The notes under the pieces were generated by a model that was not told where the DNA came from, searched no databases, and saw only the letters and a list, made by a program, of their open reading frames with translations. Source: Richelia sp. SL_2_1 (GTDB lineage: Bacteria > Cyanobacteriota > Cyanobacteriia > Cyanobacteriales > Nostocaceae). From it: 34,995 nt of DNA. The stretch covers positions 1-34,995 of the forward strand of contig JAAUSO010000064.1 of NCBI GenBank assembly GCA_012033205.1, in the 5' to 3' direction. Shown here one piece after another: positions 18,505 to 26,708 of the stretch; positions within the stretch are counted from its first letter, which is position 1; every line of letters starts with the position of its first letter. Both the position numbers and the translations under genes were made by a program.

Positions 18505-19185
18505 ATGAAAATTCAGTTATTTTCAAACTTACTACAGCAAAGTTGCTTAAAAATAAGGTATCGAAAAGATAAATTATATCAAAAGCAGTATTTAAGTAAT
18601 CCTAATGGTTTATCTTCCGGCTTTAGCTTAATCGAAGTCTTAGTAGCACTAGTTATCATCGGCATTCTTTCAGCAATAGCCGCCCCCAGTTGGCTTGGAT
18701 TTGTTGCTAGACAGCGACTCAACAAAGCTAACGATAGCGTATTCTCAGCATTACAAGAAGCCCAGAGACAAGCAAAGAAAACAAAACTTAACTACAGTGT
18801 TAGTTTAAAAATTGATAACAAGGTTGCAAAAATACTCGTTCATCCAGATTCTATTGAACTTCCTAAAGATGATAAAAATATGCCTTGGAAGTTGATAGGT
18901 GAAGGCTTAGAAATCAAATCTAATCAAATTGTAGTAGGTACTAATCTTACAAATAAAAACACAGGTAATGGTAATACAATAAAATCTCTTTCAGGTTATA
19001 AAACAATTGCTTTTGATTACACTGGTGCTTTACCTAAAGATGCTACAACACCTTTGAAAATTGTATTAGCTACACCTAAATCTCAGAATTCTACACAACC
19101 TAGTAATCTCAAACGCTGTGTTATTGTCGAAACATTAATCGGAGGAATGCGAACTGCAACAGATGAAGATTGCGACAAAAAATAG
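18505..19185 (+). CDS. hpsD: GspH-type pseudopilin, probable HpsD
   Basis: 226-residue pseudopilin of the GspH/FimT type. The prepilin motif G39/F40-S-L-I-E44 follows an unusually long, basic leader of 39 residues; the helix VLVALVIIGILSAIAAPSWL comes next. The C-terminal domain ends KRCVIVETLIGGMRTATDEDC, with two cysteines probably paired. The ATG at 18505 has no good Shine-Dalgarno, and a shorter start near the motif is not available. Fourth gene of the hps operon; a strong hairpin follows at 19271-19301. It is closely related to the pseudopilin at 20588-21121, sharing the LNDA/LNKA region, REAQRQAKKTK-like helix and KRCVIV block. The assignment as HpsD is by position and family. Confidence 0.75.
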   Translation: MKIQLFSNLLQQSCLKIRYRKDKLYQKQYLSNPNGLSSGFSLIEVLVALVIIGILSAIAAPSWLGFVARQRLNKANDSVFSALQEAQRQAKKTKLNYSVSLKIDNKVAKILVHPDSIELPKDDKNMPWKLIGEGLEIKSNQIVVGTNLTNKNTGNGNTIKSLSGYKTIAFDYTGALPKDATTPLKIVLATPKSQNSTQPSNLKRCVIVETLIGGMRTATDEDCDKK

Positions 19186-19270
19186 TACTTGGTAATAAAA
19201 ATACCAAAATTCAATAAAAACACTGAAGCAACAACTGCACCTCAAGGAAGAAAATAAATACATCGGTTGA

Positions 19271-19301
19271 GAAGTCGGGTTTTTACAAAAAACCCGACTT
19301 C
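19271..19301. terminator. Hairpin after hpsD (GAAGTCGGG family)
   Basis: Perfect 14-bp stem, GAAGTCGGGTTTTT pairing with AAAAACCCGACTTC, with a 3-base loop. It lies 85 bases after the hpsD stop and 40 before hpsE. It could end or attenuate the hpsA-D transcript, although the U-run is inside the stem. The same arms appear at 24390-24519 and, degraded, at 34049-34109, so it is also a dispersed repeat. Confidence 0.65.
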
Positions 19302-19341
19302 TTAAAATAAACCACTTTAAATCAACATTTAAACCAGCGCT

Positions 19342-20312
19342 ATGACAGAGTGCATAAACTTTACCGTAGCTATTCCTACATACAACGGTGCGACTCGATT
19401 ACCCGAAGTATTAGAAAAACTACAAAATCAACTCCATACCGAAAATATTAGTTGGGAAATTATTGTCGTCGATAATAACAGCACCGATAACACAGCAGAT
19501 GTTGTTAAAAAGTATCAACAAAATTGGCAATATCCCTTCCCTTTAAAATACAGCTTTGAATCAAGACAAGGCGCAGCATACGCTCGTGAAAGAGCAGTTT
19601 CTGAATCCCAAGCTGAAATTATCGGCTTCCTCGACGACGATAATTATCCCGTCTCCAACTGGGTAGCCAAAGCTTATGAATTCGCGCAAAAATATCCCCA
19701 AGCAGGAGCTATTGCCAGTCAAATTCATCCCAACTGGGAAATTGAACCACCAGAAAACTTTCAACGTATTGCGCCATTTTAGCAATTACCGAAAGAGGTA
19801 ATTTACCTTTACTCTACAACCCAAAAAGCAAACTATTACCACCCTCAGCAGGAATAGTAATTCGCAAGCAAGCTTGGTTAGAAAGCGTACCAGAAAAGTT
19901 AATTTTAACAGGTAGAATTAACGGTAATATGCTCACGGGTGAAGACATCGAAATGCTGTCTTATATTCAACAAACAAATTGGGAAATTTGGTACAACCCA
20001 GAAATGGAAATTTATCATCAAATTCCCCGTTGGCGATTACAAAAAGAATATTTATTCCCCTTCTTCAAAGGAATAGGATTAAGCCGTTACGTTACTAGAA
20101 TGGTTGATGTCAAACCATATTTAAAGCCAATCAAAATGTTAGCTTATATGGTTAATGACCTACGAAAAATTTTATTTCATATACTTAAATACGGCAAAAA
20201 AATTAAAACCGATTTAGTTACAGCCTGCGAAATGCAATTATTTATAAATAGCTTAATTAGTCCTTTTTATCTGTGGAAAAACGGCTATTTTAAGAATAAA
20301 TATCAAGGGTAA
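19342..20312 (+). pseudogene. hpsE: Hormogonium polysaccharide glycosyltransferase HpsE, frameshifted
   Basis: GT2 enzyme of the HpsE family, split by one base. The first frame (19342-19782) carries FTVAIPTYNGATRLP, DNNSTDNTAD, GFLDDDN and ends QRIAPF-stop. The other frame continues without a gap as LAITERGNLPLLYNP, LPPSAGIVIRKQAW, LTGED, WEIWYNPEMEIYHQIPRWRL, and CEMQ..LISPFYLW to the stop at 20312. Adding one T to the four-T run at 19777-19780 yields RIAPFLAITERG and a 323-residue protein, matching the 326 residues of the paralogue at 4902. The ATG at 19342 is clear. If the lesion is real, the catalytic half alone is left, without the acceptor region; the paralogue may compensate. It follows the hpsA-D operon. 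Confidence 0.85.
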
Positions 20313-20343
20313 GTTAAATCAAAATGGGTGTGTTATCTACTGA

Positions 20344-20509
20344 AACCTCACCCCGCCTCCGGCACCCCTCTCCTTGTCAAGGAGAGGGGAAGGAATACTT
20401 CCTTACTTGCTGCCTCCGGCACTTCTATCTTTAAGCAGAAGGGTAAACCTGCCGCTCGCTGCCTCCGGCACCCCTCTCCTTAATAAGGAGAGGGGATGGG
20501 GGTGAGGTT
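20344..20509. repeat. Compound AACCTCACCCC inverted-repeat element
   Basis: Element with outer arms AACCTCACCCC and GGGGGTGAGGTT. Its middle has been enlarged by extra partial copies of GCCTCCGGCACCCCTCTCCTT, present twice in full and once degraded. It fills most of the spacer between hpsE and the next pseudopilin gene. Confidence 0.8.
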
Positions 20510-20587
20510 AATTTTCCTCAGTTATCAGGTATTAGTCAGATCGAACTAACCGCGTCTACCAGTGTGGTGCATTTATCAAAAAATCAA

Positions 20588-21121
20588 ATGTTTAATAAAC
20601 ACTGGAATCATAATTCTAACAGTGGCTTTACTCTGCTGGAAATGTTGGTAGTTATTGCAGCAATTGGTATATTAGCTGCCATCGCTGCTCCTTCTTGGCT
20701 AGCTTTTATAGAAAATCGTCGCCTCAATGATGCTTCTGACAAAATATATCTAGGTTTACGTGACGCACAACGTCAAGCTAAAAAAACCAAATCAAATTGG
20801 CAATTTAGTCTTCGCAAACAAGGAAATATTGTCCAGTGGGCGGTTCATCCGCAAACGGTAAATCCAAATAATGCTAACTGGAATGATTTGAATTCAAATG
20901 TCGTTTTGGACGATGAAACAACTTTAAACTTAGAAAACAATGTCAGACAAATTCAGTTTAACTATATGGGTACTGTAACCAAAGCTCCCTTCGGAAGAGT
21001 CACTTTATCTGGCAAGAATGGCGCTAAAGCCAAACGTTGCGTGATTGTTTCGACTATTTTAGGAGCAATCCGCACCGCAAAGGAACGCGATAAAGCTAAA
21101 GATGGCGATTATTGCTATTGA
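20588..21121 (+). CDS. GspH-type pseudopilin, HpsD paralogue
   Basis: 177-residue pseudopilin from the ATG at 20588; GTG codons at 20564 and 20567 in the same frame would add eight or seven residues. A short leader ends in G13/F14-T-L-L-E18, followed by the helix MLVVIAAIGILAAIAAPSWLAF and then RRLNDASDKIYLGLRDAQRQ. The C-terminal block KRCVIVSTILGAIRTA and final cysteine match the protein at 18505-19185 (KRCVIVETLIGGMRTA), so the two are paralogues. It lies outside the tight hpsA-D operon, isolated by a compound repeat upstream and a MITE downstream. Likely a minor pilin of the same secretion machine, perhaps an alternative subunit. Confidence 0.82.
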   Translation: MFNKHWNHNSNSGFTLLEMLVVIAAIGILAAIAAPSWLAFIENRRLNDASDKIYLGLRDAQRQAKKTKSNWQFSLRKQGNIVQWAVHPQTVNPNNANWNDLNSNVVLDDETTLNLENNVRQIQFNYMGTVTKAPFGRVTLSGKNGAKAKRCVIVSTILGAIRTAKERDKAKDGDYCY

Positions 21122-21159
21122 TTTTCGTTGCTGATAATTAACGTGGTGGAATAGTAGTT

Positions 21160-21287
21160 TATAGCGGTTTTCACTTGGGTGGAATACAAATATTACCTCA
21201 GCCCGCTCTCTTAACCCCTCTGCGTATATTAGGAGAGGGGATGGGGGTGAGGTTTTAATGTATTGGACTCAACCGAAATTTGCTATA
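21160..21287. repeat. MITE-like element, TATAGC ends, copy 2 (inverted)
   Basis: 128-base copy in opposite orientation to copy 1, bounded by TATAGC (21160-21165) and GCTATA (21282-21287), with the central GGAGAGGGG/CCCCTCT and GTGAGG arms. Confidence 0.87.
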
Positions 21288-21625
21288 TTTGATTAAATTT
21301 AAATGTTTGTAGTTGGGCAGGCACCGCTCAATTTGAGCGATAAATCGCAACTACAAACCCATCAGAACTAATGCAATCGACTAATAGTGATTCATATCAT
21401 AAATTATCACGGGTTCGTTTATTGTCTAAACCATGTAGAGACGCGATACTATGAGCGTCTCTACAATCTATGATAATTAATCACAAAACTTGTTCAAAAT
21501 CAAACCAAATTCCTATATTTTTAATATCGTCTTTCTTGGTGCGTAACACAGCACATCTTTAATCATAAATGGTGCGTTACGCTGTCGCTAACACACCCTA
21601 CATACAATAGCTACAAATAACTTGC
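21288..21625. other. Repeat-filled spacer with two hairpins
   Basis: No gene seen. A hairpin at 21305-21357 has arms TTGTAGTTG and CAACTACAA with inner GCTCAATTTGAGC. A second at 21435-21464 has arms GTAGAGACGC and GCGTCTCTAC. Near 21539-21602 lies the dispersed motif GGTGCGT(A/T)AC, repeated with CTAACACACC at its end, a repeat type common in Nostocales. Confidence 0.65.
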
Positions 21626-22264
21626 GTGTCTCTTTCACCTAAAATCGCCGAACAACACTTAATTATTTTTACCCGTTATCCCCAGCCCGGTAAAACTAAA
21701 ACTCGATTGATACCCGCTTTAGGAATCGAAGGTGCTGCGAATCTCCAGCGACAAATGACGGAATATACTTTATCTGAAGTAAAAAAAATGTGCAAATCAA
21801 CTGCAATATCTTTTGAAGTTCGATTTGCAGACGGTGATTTACAATTAATGAAAAATTGGTTGGGAACAGAATTAAATTATCAACTTCAAGGAGAAGGGGA
21901 TTTAGGAAAGCGTATGGAAAACTGTTTTTTGGATGCCTTTAATCTGGGTGCCAAAAAAGTAGTTATCATCGGTATTGATTGCCCTGGTGTGAATGCTGAA
22001 GTCTTAGCACAAGCCTTTAAAAAACTACCCGATTGCGATTTATTACTTGGTCCTGCTGTTGACGGTGGTTACTATCTAATTGGTTTAAACCGTGCCATCG
22101 GACAATTATTTACTAACATAGACTGGGGAACTGAAGCGGTATTAAAACAAACTGTAGATATTGCCCAGCAACTCAATTTATCAATTGCTTACTTGCAAAC
22201 ATTAGCTGACATTGACCGACCAGAGGACTTACCTATTTGGCAACAAATTAATTATCAGCAATAA
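21626..22264 (+). CDS. DUF2064 / TIGR04282-type glycosyltransferase-like protein
   Basis: 212-residue protein of the TIGR04282 (arsenosugar biosynthesis glycosyltransferase-like, DUF2064) family, with a nucleotidyl/glycosyl-transferase GT-A fold. The start GTG at 21626 leads directly into HLIIFTRYPQPGKTKTRL (residues 11-28), the family's N-terminal phosphate/nucleotide-binding signature. Further conserved blocks are VIIGIDCPGV, LGPAVDGGYYLIGL, WGTEAVL and DIDRPEDLP. All are intact and the length is normal for the family. Sitting between hps-like genes, it may supply or transfer an activated sugar for the polysaccharide. The arsenosugar name comes from other members and is not supported by arsenic genes here. 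Confidence 0.85.
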   Translation: MSLSPKIAEQHLIIFTRYPQPGKTKTRLIPALGIEGAANLQRQMTEYTLSEVKKMCKSTAISFEVRFADGDLQLMKNWLGTELNYQLQGEGDLGKRMENCFLDAFNLGAKKVVIIGIDCPGVNAEVLAQAFKKLPDCDLLLGPAVDGGYYLIGLNRAIGQLFTNIDWGTEAVLKQTVDIAQQLNLSIAYLQTLADIDRPEDLPIWQQINYQQ

Positions 22265-22492
22265 AATTCCCTATTCCCTATTCCCTATTCTTAGTATCCT
22301 GCAATACGAAGATTTGCCGAAGACACCTGAAATAAGCTTTGCTACTGTGGTGTAATCTCGAACATAGGTGTTAAAATTTCCACCTGTATTGAACCTACTT
22401 TATTTATCAACAGTAGCTAGAATATTGCCAACAATATTCGAGTAACTTTATGTAGGACGATTGTTGTAATTGAATACGAGACTAAAACAAAG
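22265..22492. other. Spacer with CCCTATT heptamers
   Basis: Three CCCTATT heptamers at 22268-22290 (another STRR type) follow the stop codon. The rest is AT-rich with no open frame of note and presumably holds the promoter of the next gene. Confidence 0.6.
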
Positions 22493-23332
22493 ATGGTTAA
22501 TCGTTTGGCTACTGTAAATACTTCCCGTACCTTGAAAGTGGTAGGGATAATCTTAATTTTGTCCTTTTTAGTTGACATTTTAATACTTTCATTTCCCTTC
22601 CAACCAACTAATAGTGGATGGCAAATTCAGTTAGCAACTGCGTTTGTTGACCGAGGTATTGTGCCTTTGGTGGGTTTGGGTATGTTATTCGCGGGACATT
22701 GGGTTGATAGTTTTGATGATTCTAGTCCTTCGGGTATCGATTTGAGATTGCCTGTATTAATTTTGTCAAGCATCTTAGGATTGATTTTTCTGCTAATTTT
22801 TCCGCTGCACCTCAACAATGTGCGACAAGCTAGCGATCGCGAAGTTCAACAAATTACCGCCAGCGCTCAACAAGCAGAAAGCCGAGTCAAAACTGAGCTA
22901 TCCCAGGTGCAAGCAAGATTAAGTACCGAACAAGCAAAAGCTCAGATCGAACAACAAAGAACTCAAGTCAGAACTCAGTTTTCTGAATTGCTCAAAGACG
23001 AAACAAGATACAAACAAGCCATAGAAAACCCTAGTATTCCCCAACAACAGAAAGATTTACTCAAGAAATTTAAGGCTGATCCTAAAGCACTCGATACTTT
23101 CATAGCCGAACAAAGCGATCCACAACAACTAGCGAATCAGCGCTTAACTCAAATTGCTCAAGAAAGAGAAGCTGCTGAAAAACGGGCTAAAGAAACAGCT
23201 TGGAAATCCGGATTACGAGTTGGAATGAGTAGCTTACTGCTTTCCATCGGCTACATTATTATCGGTTGGACTGGATTGAGAAGCCAAGGTGCAACAAATG
23301 GTAGTGGAAAGCGTAAAGCAACCGCACGTTGA
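22493..23332 (+). CDS. HpsJ-like membrane and coiled-coil protein
   Basis: 279-residue inner-membrane protein resembling the HpsJ family. Predicted membrane segments lie at about 15-36 (VVGIILILSFLVDILILSF), 56-70 and 86-105. A Q/E/K/R-rich coiled coil occupies about 111-238, broken by a segment rich in polar residues around 180-212. A fourth membrane helix (VGMSSLLLSIGYIIIGWTGL) lies at 243-262, with a basic tail. This places the coiled coil between two membrane anchors. HpsJ proteins are tied to hormogonium polysaccharide or cyanoexosortase-linked systems, but their biochemical role is unknown. Context among hps and glycosyltransferase genes supports the call. It starts at ATG 22493; a G-rich repeat and an STRR array separate it from the next gene. 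Confidence 0.7.
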   Translation: MVNRLATVNTSRTLKVVGIILILSFLVDILILSFPFQPTNSGWQIQLATAFVDRGIVPLVGLGMLFAGHWVDSFDDSSPSGIDLRLPVLILSSILGLIFLLIFPLHLNNVRQASDREVQQITASAQQAESRVKTELSQVQARLSTEQAKAQIEQQRTQVRTQFSELLKDETRYKQAIENPSIPQQQKDLLKKFKADPKALDTFIAEQSDPQQLANQRLTQIAQEREAAEKRAKETAWKSGLRVGMSSLLLSIGYIIIGWTGLRSQGATNGSGKRKATAR

Positions 23333-23399
23333 GGAGATGGGAGGATGGGGGGACAAGGGGACAAGGGGACTTTCGCTATGGGGAGAAATAGTTAATTAT

Positions 23400-23476
23400 T
23401 AACTCCTAACCACTAACTCCTAACTCCTCACTCCTCACTCCTAACTCCTAACTCCTCACTCCTAACTCCTAACTTT
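23400..23476. repeat. STRR array (ACTCCTA)n
   Basis: About eleven heptamers ACTCCTA/ACTCCTC occupy nearly the whole leader of the glycosyltransferase that starts at 23483. GGGGACAA repeats lie just upstream (23350-23370). Confidence 0.88.
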
Positions 23477-23482
23477 TAATAC

Positions 23483-24343
23483 ATGATTACTATTTATATA
23501 TTGACTTATAACGAAGAGTTGGATATTGCTGCTTGTATTGAGTCAGCGATGGTATCGGATGACATTATTGTGGTGGATTCGATCAGTCGCGATCGCACTG
23601 TGGAAATCGCCAATAAATATCCAGTCCGTGTTGTGGAACACGCTTTTGAAAGTCACGGTAAACAACGAACCTGGATGTTAGAAAATATATCCCCGAAGTA
23701 TGATTGGGTGTATATTCTCGAAGCAGACGAACGAATGACACCGGAATTGTTCGCCGAATGTGTGGAAGCAACAAAGAATTCAGATTACATCGGCTATTAC
23801 GTAGCCGAGCGGGTAATGTTTATGAATACCTGGATTCGCCATAGTACTCAATATCCTCGCTACCAATTGCGTCTTTTCCGTCACGGTAAAGTATGGTTTA
23901 CAGATTATGGTCATACCGAGAGAGAAGTTTGTGAAGGAAATACCAGTTTTTTAAAAGAAACTTATCCTCATTACACTTCCGGTAAAGGCTTGAGTCGATG
24001 GATTGATAAACACAACCGTTATTCCACTGACGAAGCTAAAGAAACTTTGTATCAATTACAAAAAGGTAACGTTAATTGGCGGAACTTATTATTCGGTAAA
24101 ACAGAAGTAGAACGTCGCCGCGCTTTGAAAAACTTATCATTACGGATGCCAGGAAGACCATTGCTGCGCTTTTTTTATATGTACTTCCTGCTTGGAGGCT
24201 GTTTAGACGGACGAGCCGGATTTGCTTGGTGTACCCTGCAAGCCTTTTATGAATACTTAATCGTACTTAAAGCCTGGGAAATGAAGCACATCCCTACACC
24301 AAGCTTGCAAGGCGAAAAAGAGTTAGGAGTTGTAGAGACGTAG
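23483..24343 (+). CDS. Family 2 glycosyltransferase, WaaE/KdtX-like
   Basis: 286-residue GT2 enzyme of the group that includes LPS-core WaaE/KdtX transferases. The N-terminus is MITIYILTYNEELDIAACI, then DSISRDRT at 32-39 (the usual DSGSTD position) and the acidic EADER at 80-84 as the metal-binding site. FRHGKVWF, HYTSGKGLSRWIDKHNRYS and a C-terminal hydrophobic patch (FFYMYFLLGG) follow, as in this group. It should act on a lipid-linked or surface polysaccharide at the inner membrane. The ATG at 23483 directly follows an STRR array, so there is no obvious Shine-Dalgarno. The last eight residues, KELGVVET, and the stop are encoded by a TAGGAGT unit fused to a GAGACG palindrome; the ancestral end probably lay near there. 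Confidence 0.83.
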   Translation: MITIYILTYNEELDIAACIESAMVSDDIIVVDSISRDRTVEIANKYPVRVVEHAFESHGKQRTWMLENISPKYDWVYILEADERMTPELFAECVEATKNSDYIGYYVAERVMFMNTWIRHSTQYPRYQLRLFRHGKVWFTDYGHTEREVCEGNTSFLKETYPHYTSGKGLSRWIDKHNRYSTDEAKETLYQLQKGNVNWRNLLFGKTEVERRRALKNLSLRMPGRPLLRFFYMYFLLGGCLDGRAGFAWCTLQAFYEYLIVLKAWEMKHIPTPSLQGEKELGVVET

Positions 24344-24380
24344 CAATGCTACGTCTGTACCGGAGTTAGGAGTTAGGAGA
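24335..24380. repeat. GAGACG palindrome plus STRR at the gene end
   Basis: The palindrome at 24335-24357 (arms GAGACGTAGCA and TGCTACGTCTG) contains the stop codon of the preceding gene and is flanked on both sides by TAGGAGT heptamers (24321-24330 and 24363-24380). Confidence 0.82.
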
Positions 24381-24389
24381 CAATCACCA

Positions 24390-24519
24390 GAAGTCGGGTT
24401 TTTTAGAGAAATATCCATAACACAACCGAATCATCATAAAAACCCGACTTCTCACCCAGAAGTCGGGTTTTTGCAGAAATATCCATAACACAACACAATC
24501 ATTACAAAAACCCGACTTC
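24390..24519. repeat. Tandem pair of GAAGTCGGG inverted-repeat elements
   Basis: Two copies of an approximately 62-base element, 24390-24451 and 24459-24519. Each has arms GAAGTCGGGTTTTT and AAAAACCCGACTTC around an interior that reads GAAATATCCATAACACAA in both. The single hairpin at 19271-19301 has the same arms without the interior, and 34049-34109 is a degraded relative. Confidence 0.85.
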
Positions 24520-25101
24520 TTACCCAACCCAAAATCCCTCATGCACCAAATTAATTAAAATGTTACATTTAATATAAATTAATATATTCAACTCATTTTT
24601 TTCTAATACTCTCAGCCTTCAGGGAGGGGAGTTGTTAGAGGAATATAATTACTATCAAAGAGGTTTAGGGCTTTTGCTGAGGTTATAAACAGGATGATGT
24701 GTGACATTGTAATGGTTGTATCACTTATTCATAATTTGCAATAATTCTTTATAGACATAAAAAAAGTAAAGCTATAAGACAATTTACCCGCTGACTCGAA
24801 AAGCAAAATAGCTGATGTACGCTTACAAGGAAACATTGGTCTAGCTGGGGTGATTTTTCGTAACAGTTCCAAAGTTTGTGTTTTGGTAGTGTGTTGCAGA
24901 AAATTTCTAGATAAATAAAAAAGGTTTTGATTCGCCAGTTTTTGCTTTGATTTTATATTCTCTAATTAAAACTAATTAAAGACAAGTCGCAATATAATTA
25001 TCGGGTCTAGGATCAAATGTCAAACTGATTTTTCATAGTATTTTTGTATTAATAATGTAGACAAAATCAAGCAAATATAGTAATAAGACGAATTTGCTGG
25101 T
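24520..25101. other. Gene-free spacer upstream of the DUF502 gene
   Basis: About 580 AT-rich bases. I find no credible frame, tRNA cloverleaf or repeat of the families in this window. It separates the polysaccharide genes from the DUF502-nusB-ftsY block and may hold a long leader. Confidence 0.5.
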
Positions 25102-25869
25102 ATGAATAACAACAATAGAAATTCCACTAGCCGTATTAAGGAGAATAAAGGCTTGGGTTACGAACGCTGGAAGCAAGACCTAAAGAATGACCTGATTGCT
25201 GGTTTGCTAGTAATAATTCCTTTAGCAACCACTATTTGGTTAACAGTTACTATTGCTACTTGGGTAATAAATTTTCTTACCCAGATACCCAAGCAGCTAA
25301 ATCCTTTTGAAGGGTTACATCCTTTATTGATTAATTTCTTGAACTTCGTGGTGGGATTTACAGTACCACTACTGAGTATTTTTTTGATTGGATTAATGGC
25401 TCGCAATATTGCGGGAAGATGGTTACTTGATTTTGGAGAGCGCTTATTACAAGCAATTCCCTTAGCCGGACAGATTTATAAAACACTTAAACAGCTTTTA
25501 GAAACATTATTAAAAGATACCAACAGTAAATTTCGCCGTGTAATTTTGGTAGAATATCCCCGACCGGGAATATGGGCGATTGGCTTTGTTACGGGTGCTG
25601 TAAGCAGCGATATTCAAGCCAAAATGCCGGAAGCCATGTTGAGCGTTTTTATTCCCACCACTCCTAACCCGACAACGGGATGGTATGCTGTGGTTCCGGA
25701 AAACGATGTCGTGAACTTATCAATGTCCATAGAAGAAGCGTTCAAAATATTAATATCTGGTGGTATTGTTTCTCAAGCAGCACCTCTACCTTCTTTAGAA
25801 ATTCCCAAAGAACGCCAACTAGAATCACGAGAGAAAAAGCGAGAAGTAATACCTGTTGAGGAAGGATAA
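25102..25869 (+). CDS. DUF502 family membrane protein
   Basis: 255-residue member of the DUF502 family, conserved in cyanobacteria, of unknown biochemical function. It starts at ATG 25102. A polar N-terminus precedes two membrane segments at about 31-60 (LIAGLLVIIPLATTIWL) and 76-100 (GFTVPLLSIFLIGLMA). The conserved family core follows: RWLLDFGERLL, IPLAGQIYKTLKQ, RRVILVEYPRPGIWAIGFVTG, VFIPTTPNPTTGWY and MSIEEAFKILISGG. Everything diagnostic is present at normal length. The gene is followed 102 bases later by nusB and then ftsY, an order I know from other cyanobacteria, so a shared transcript is likely. Confidence 0.9.
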   Translation: MNNNNRNSTSRIKENKGLGYERWKQDLKNDLIAGLLVIIPLATTIWLTVTIATWVINFLTQIPKQLNPFEGLHPLLINFLNFVVGFTVPLLSIFLIGLMARNIAGRWLLDFGERLLQAIPLAGQIYKTLKQLLETLLKDTNSKFRRVILVEYPRPGIWAIGFVTGAVSSDIQAKMPEAMLSVFIPTTPNPTTGWYAVVPENDVVNLSMSIEEAFKILISGGIVSQAAPLPSLEIPKERQLESREKKREVIPVEEG

Positions 25870-25971
25870 TATTTACGCAAGTTTATGCAAGTTAAATTTC
25901 TTTAAACTGAATTACGATATGCCGTCTTGCGGCGGCACCCAGTTGCAATTACGAATTATATTAAGAATGAT

Positions 25972-26616
25972 ATGCAAGACCGTCGTCCACCCCGTCAAAT
26001 TGCCCGCGAACTGGCACTATTAAGCCTTTCTCAAATACCTGTAAATCCCAAAAAATTAACAGAAGATCAACTACCGAAATTAGTACTTGGAGCAGTACGT
26101 ACCTTAAGAGCCGAAGTACAAGATAGTTTAGAAAATGCTTCTGCTGAACTACAGCGTAGTAACGACCGTATTTTAACCAGTCAAACTCGCGCTGCGGACT
26201 TAAATACTGCTAGAACAATGCTCCAAGAGGCAATTGGGTATACTCAGACAGCAATAAATCAGTTGGCTGCTACCCTCGATTTTCCAGAATTGATTCAGCT
26301 AGCCAATCAAGATAAAGACGTGCGACAATATGCCATTCAACTTGTTCAAACAATCGCGGCAGAACGTAAAGTTATAGATGATAAAATATCTGCTGCTTTA
26401 GTAGATTGGCAAGTAATGCGTCTTGCTCAAATTGACCGAGACATTCTTCGCATCGCTGTAGGAGAAATGGAATTTTTTGATGTTCCTGCTAAAGTAGCAA
26501 TCAACGAAGCGGTAGAACTAGCAAAACGCTACAGTGGAGAAGATGGACATCGATTTATCAATGGTGTTTTACGCAAAGTCACTGAACAACAAAAGGAGTT
26601 AGGAGTTGGTGGTTAG
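25972..26616 (+). CDS. nusB: Transcription antitermination factor NusB
   Basis: NusB binds boxA RNA together with ribosomal protein S10 and promotes processive rRNA transcription. The ATG at 25972 ([19 protein letters not shown]) is the expected start; the frame is open upstream to a TTG at 25927, not chosen. The N-terminal ARELALLSL helix and the C-terminal core [39 protein letters not shown] are diagnostic. At 214 residues it is longer than the roughly 140 of E. coli because of an inserted helical region in the middle, as usual in cyanobacteria. The last residues KELGVGG are encoded by an STRR unit running into TTAGTGG heptamers, so the C-terminus was remodelled by repeats. ftsY follows. 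Confidence 0.92.
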   Translation: MQDRRPPRQIARELALLSLSQIPVNPKKLTEDQLPKLVLGAVRTLRAEVQDSLENASAELQRSNDRILTSQTRAADLNTARTMLQEAIGYTQTAINQLAATLDFPELIQLANQDKDVRQYAIQLVQTIAAERKVIDDKISAALVDWQVMRLAQIDRDILRIAVGEMEFFDVPAKVAINEAVELAKRYSGEDGHRFINGVLRKVTEQQKELGVGG

Positions 26617-26694
26617 TGGTTAGTGGTTATTATACCTTTGACTTTTGACCTTTAACCTTTGACCTTTAACCTTTAACCTTTAACCTTCAACCTT
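26595..26694. repeat. STRR arrays between nusB and ftsY
   Basis: TAGGAGT-type units (26595-26607) and TTAGTGG units (26609-26630) overlap the nusB end. They are followed by about nine AACCTTT/GACCTTT heptamers (26634-26694) ending 15 bases before the ftsY start. The last type is the reverse complement of the units inside the porin gene. Confidence 0.85.
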
Positions 26695-26708
26695 CGTTAT
26701 CAGATGCA

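Noticed and set aside
23400-23476. Yfr1-like small RNA, because ACTCCTCAC occurs in the array
   Set aside because: Yfr1 has this core followed by AC and flanked by two stem-loops; here it is simply a variant join of ACTCCTA/ACTCCTC heptamers without stems.
24520-25101. tRNA or structured RNA in the long spacer
   Set aside because: No acceptor stem, T-loop GTTCRA or other recognisable RNA signature was found by reading both strands.
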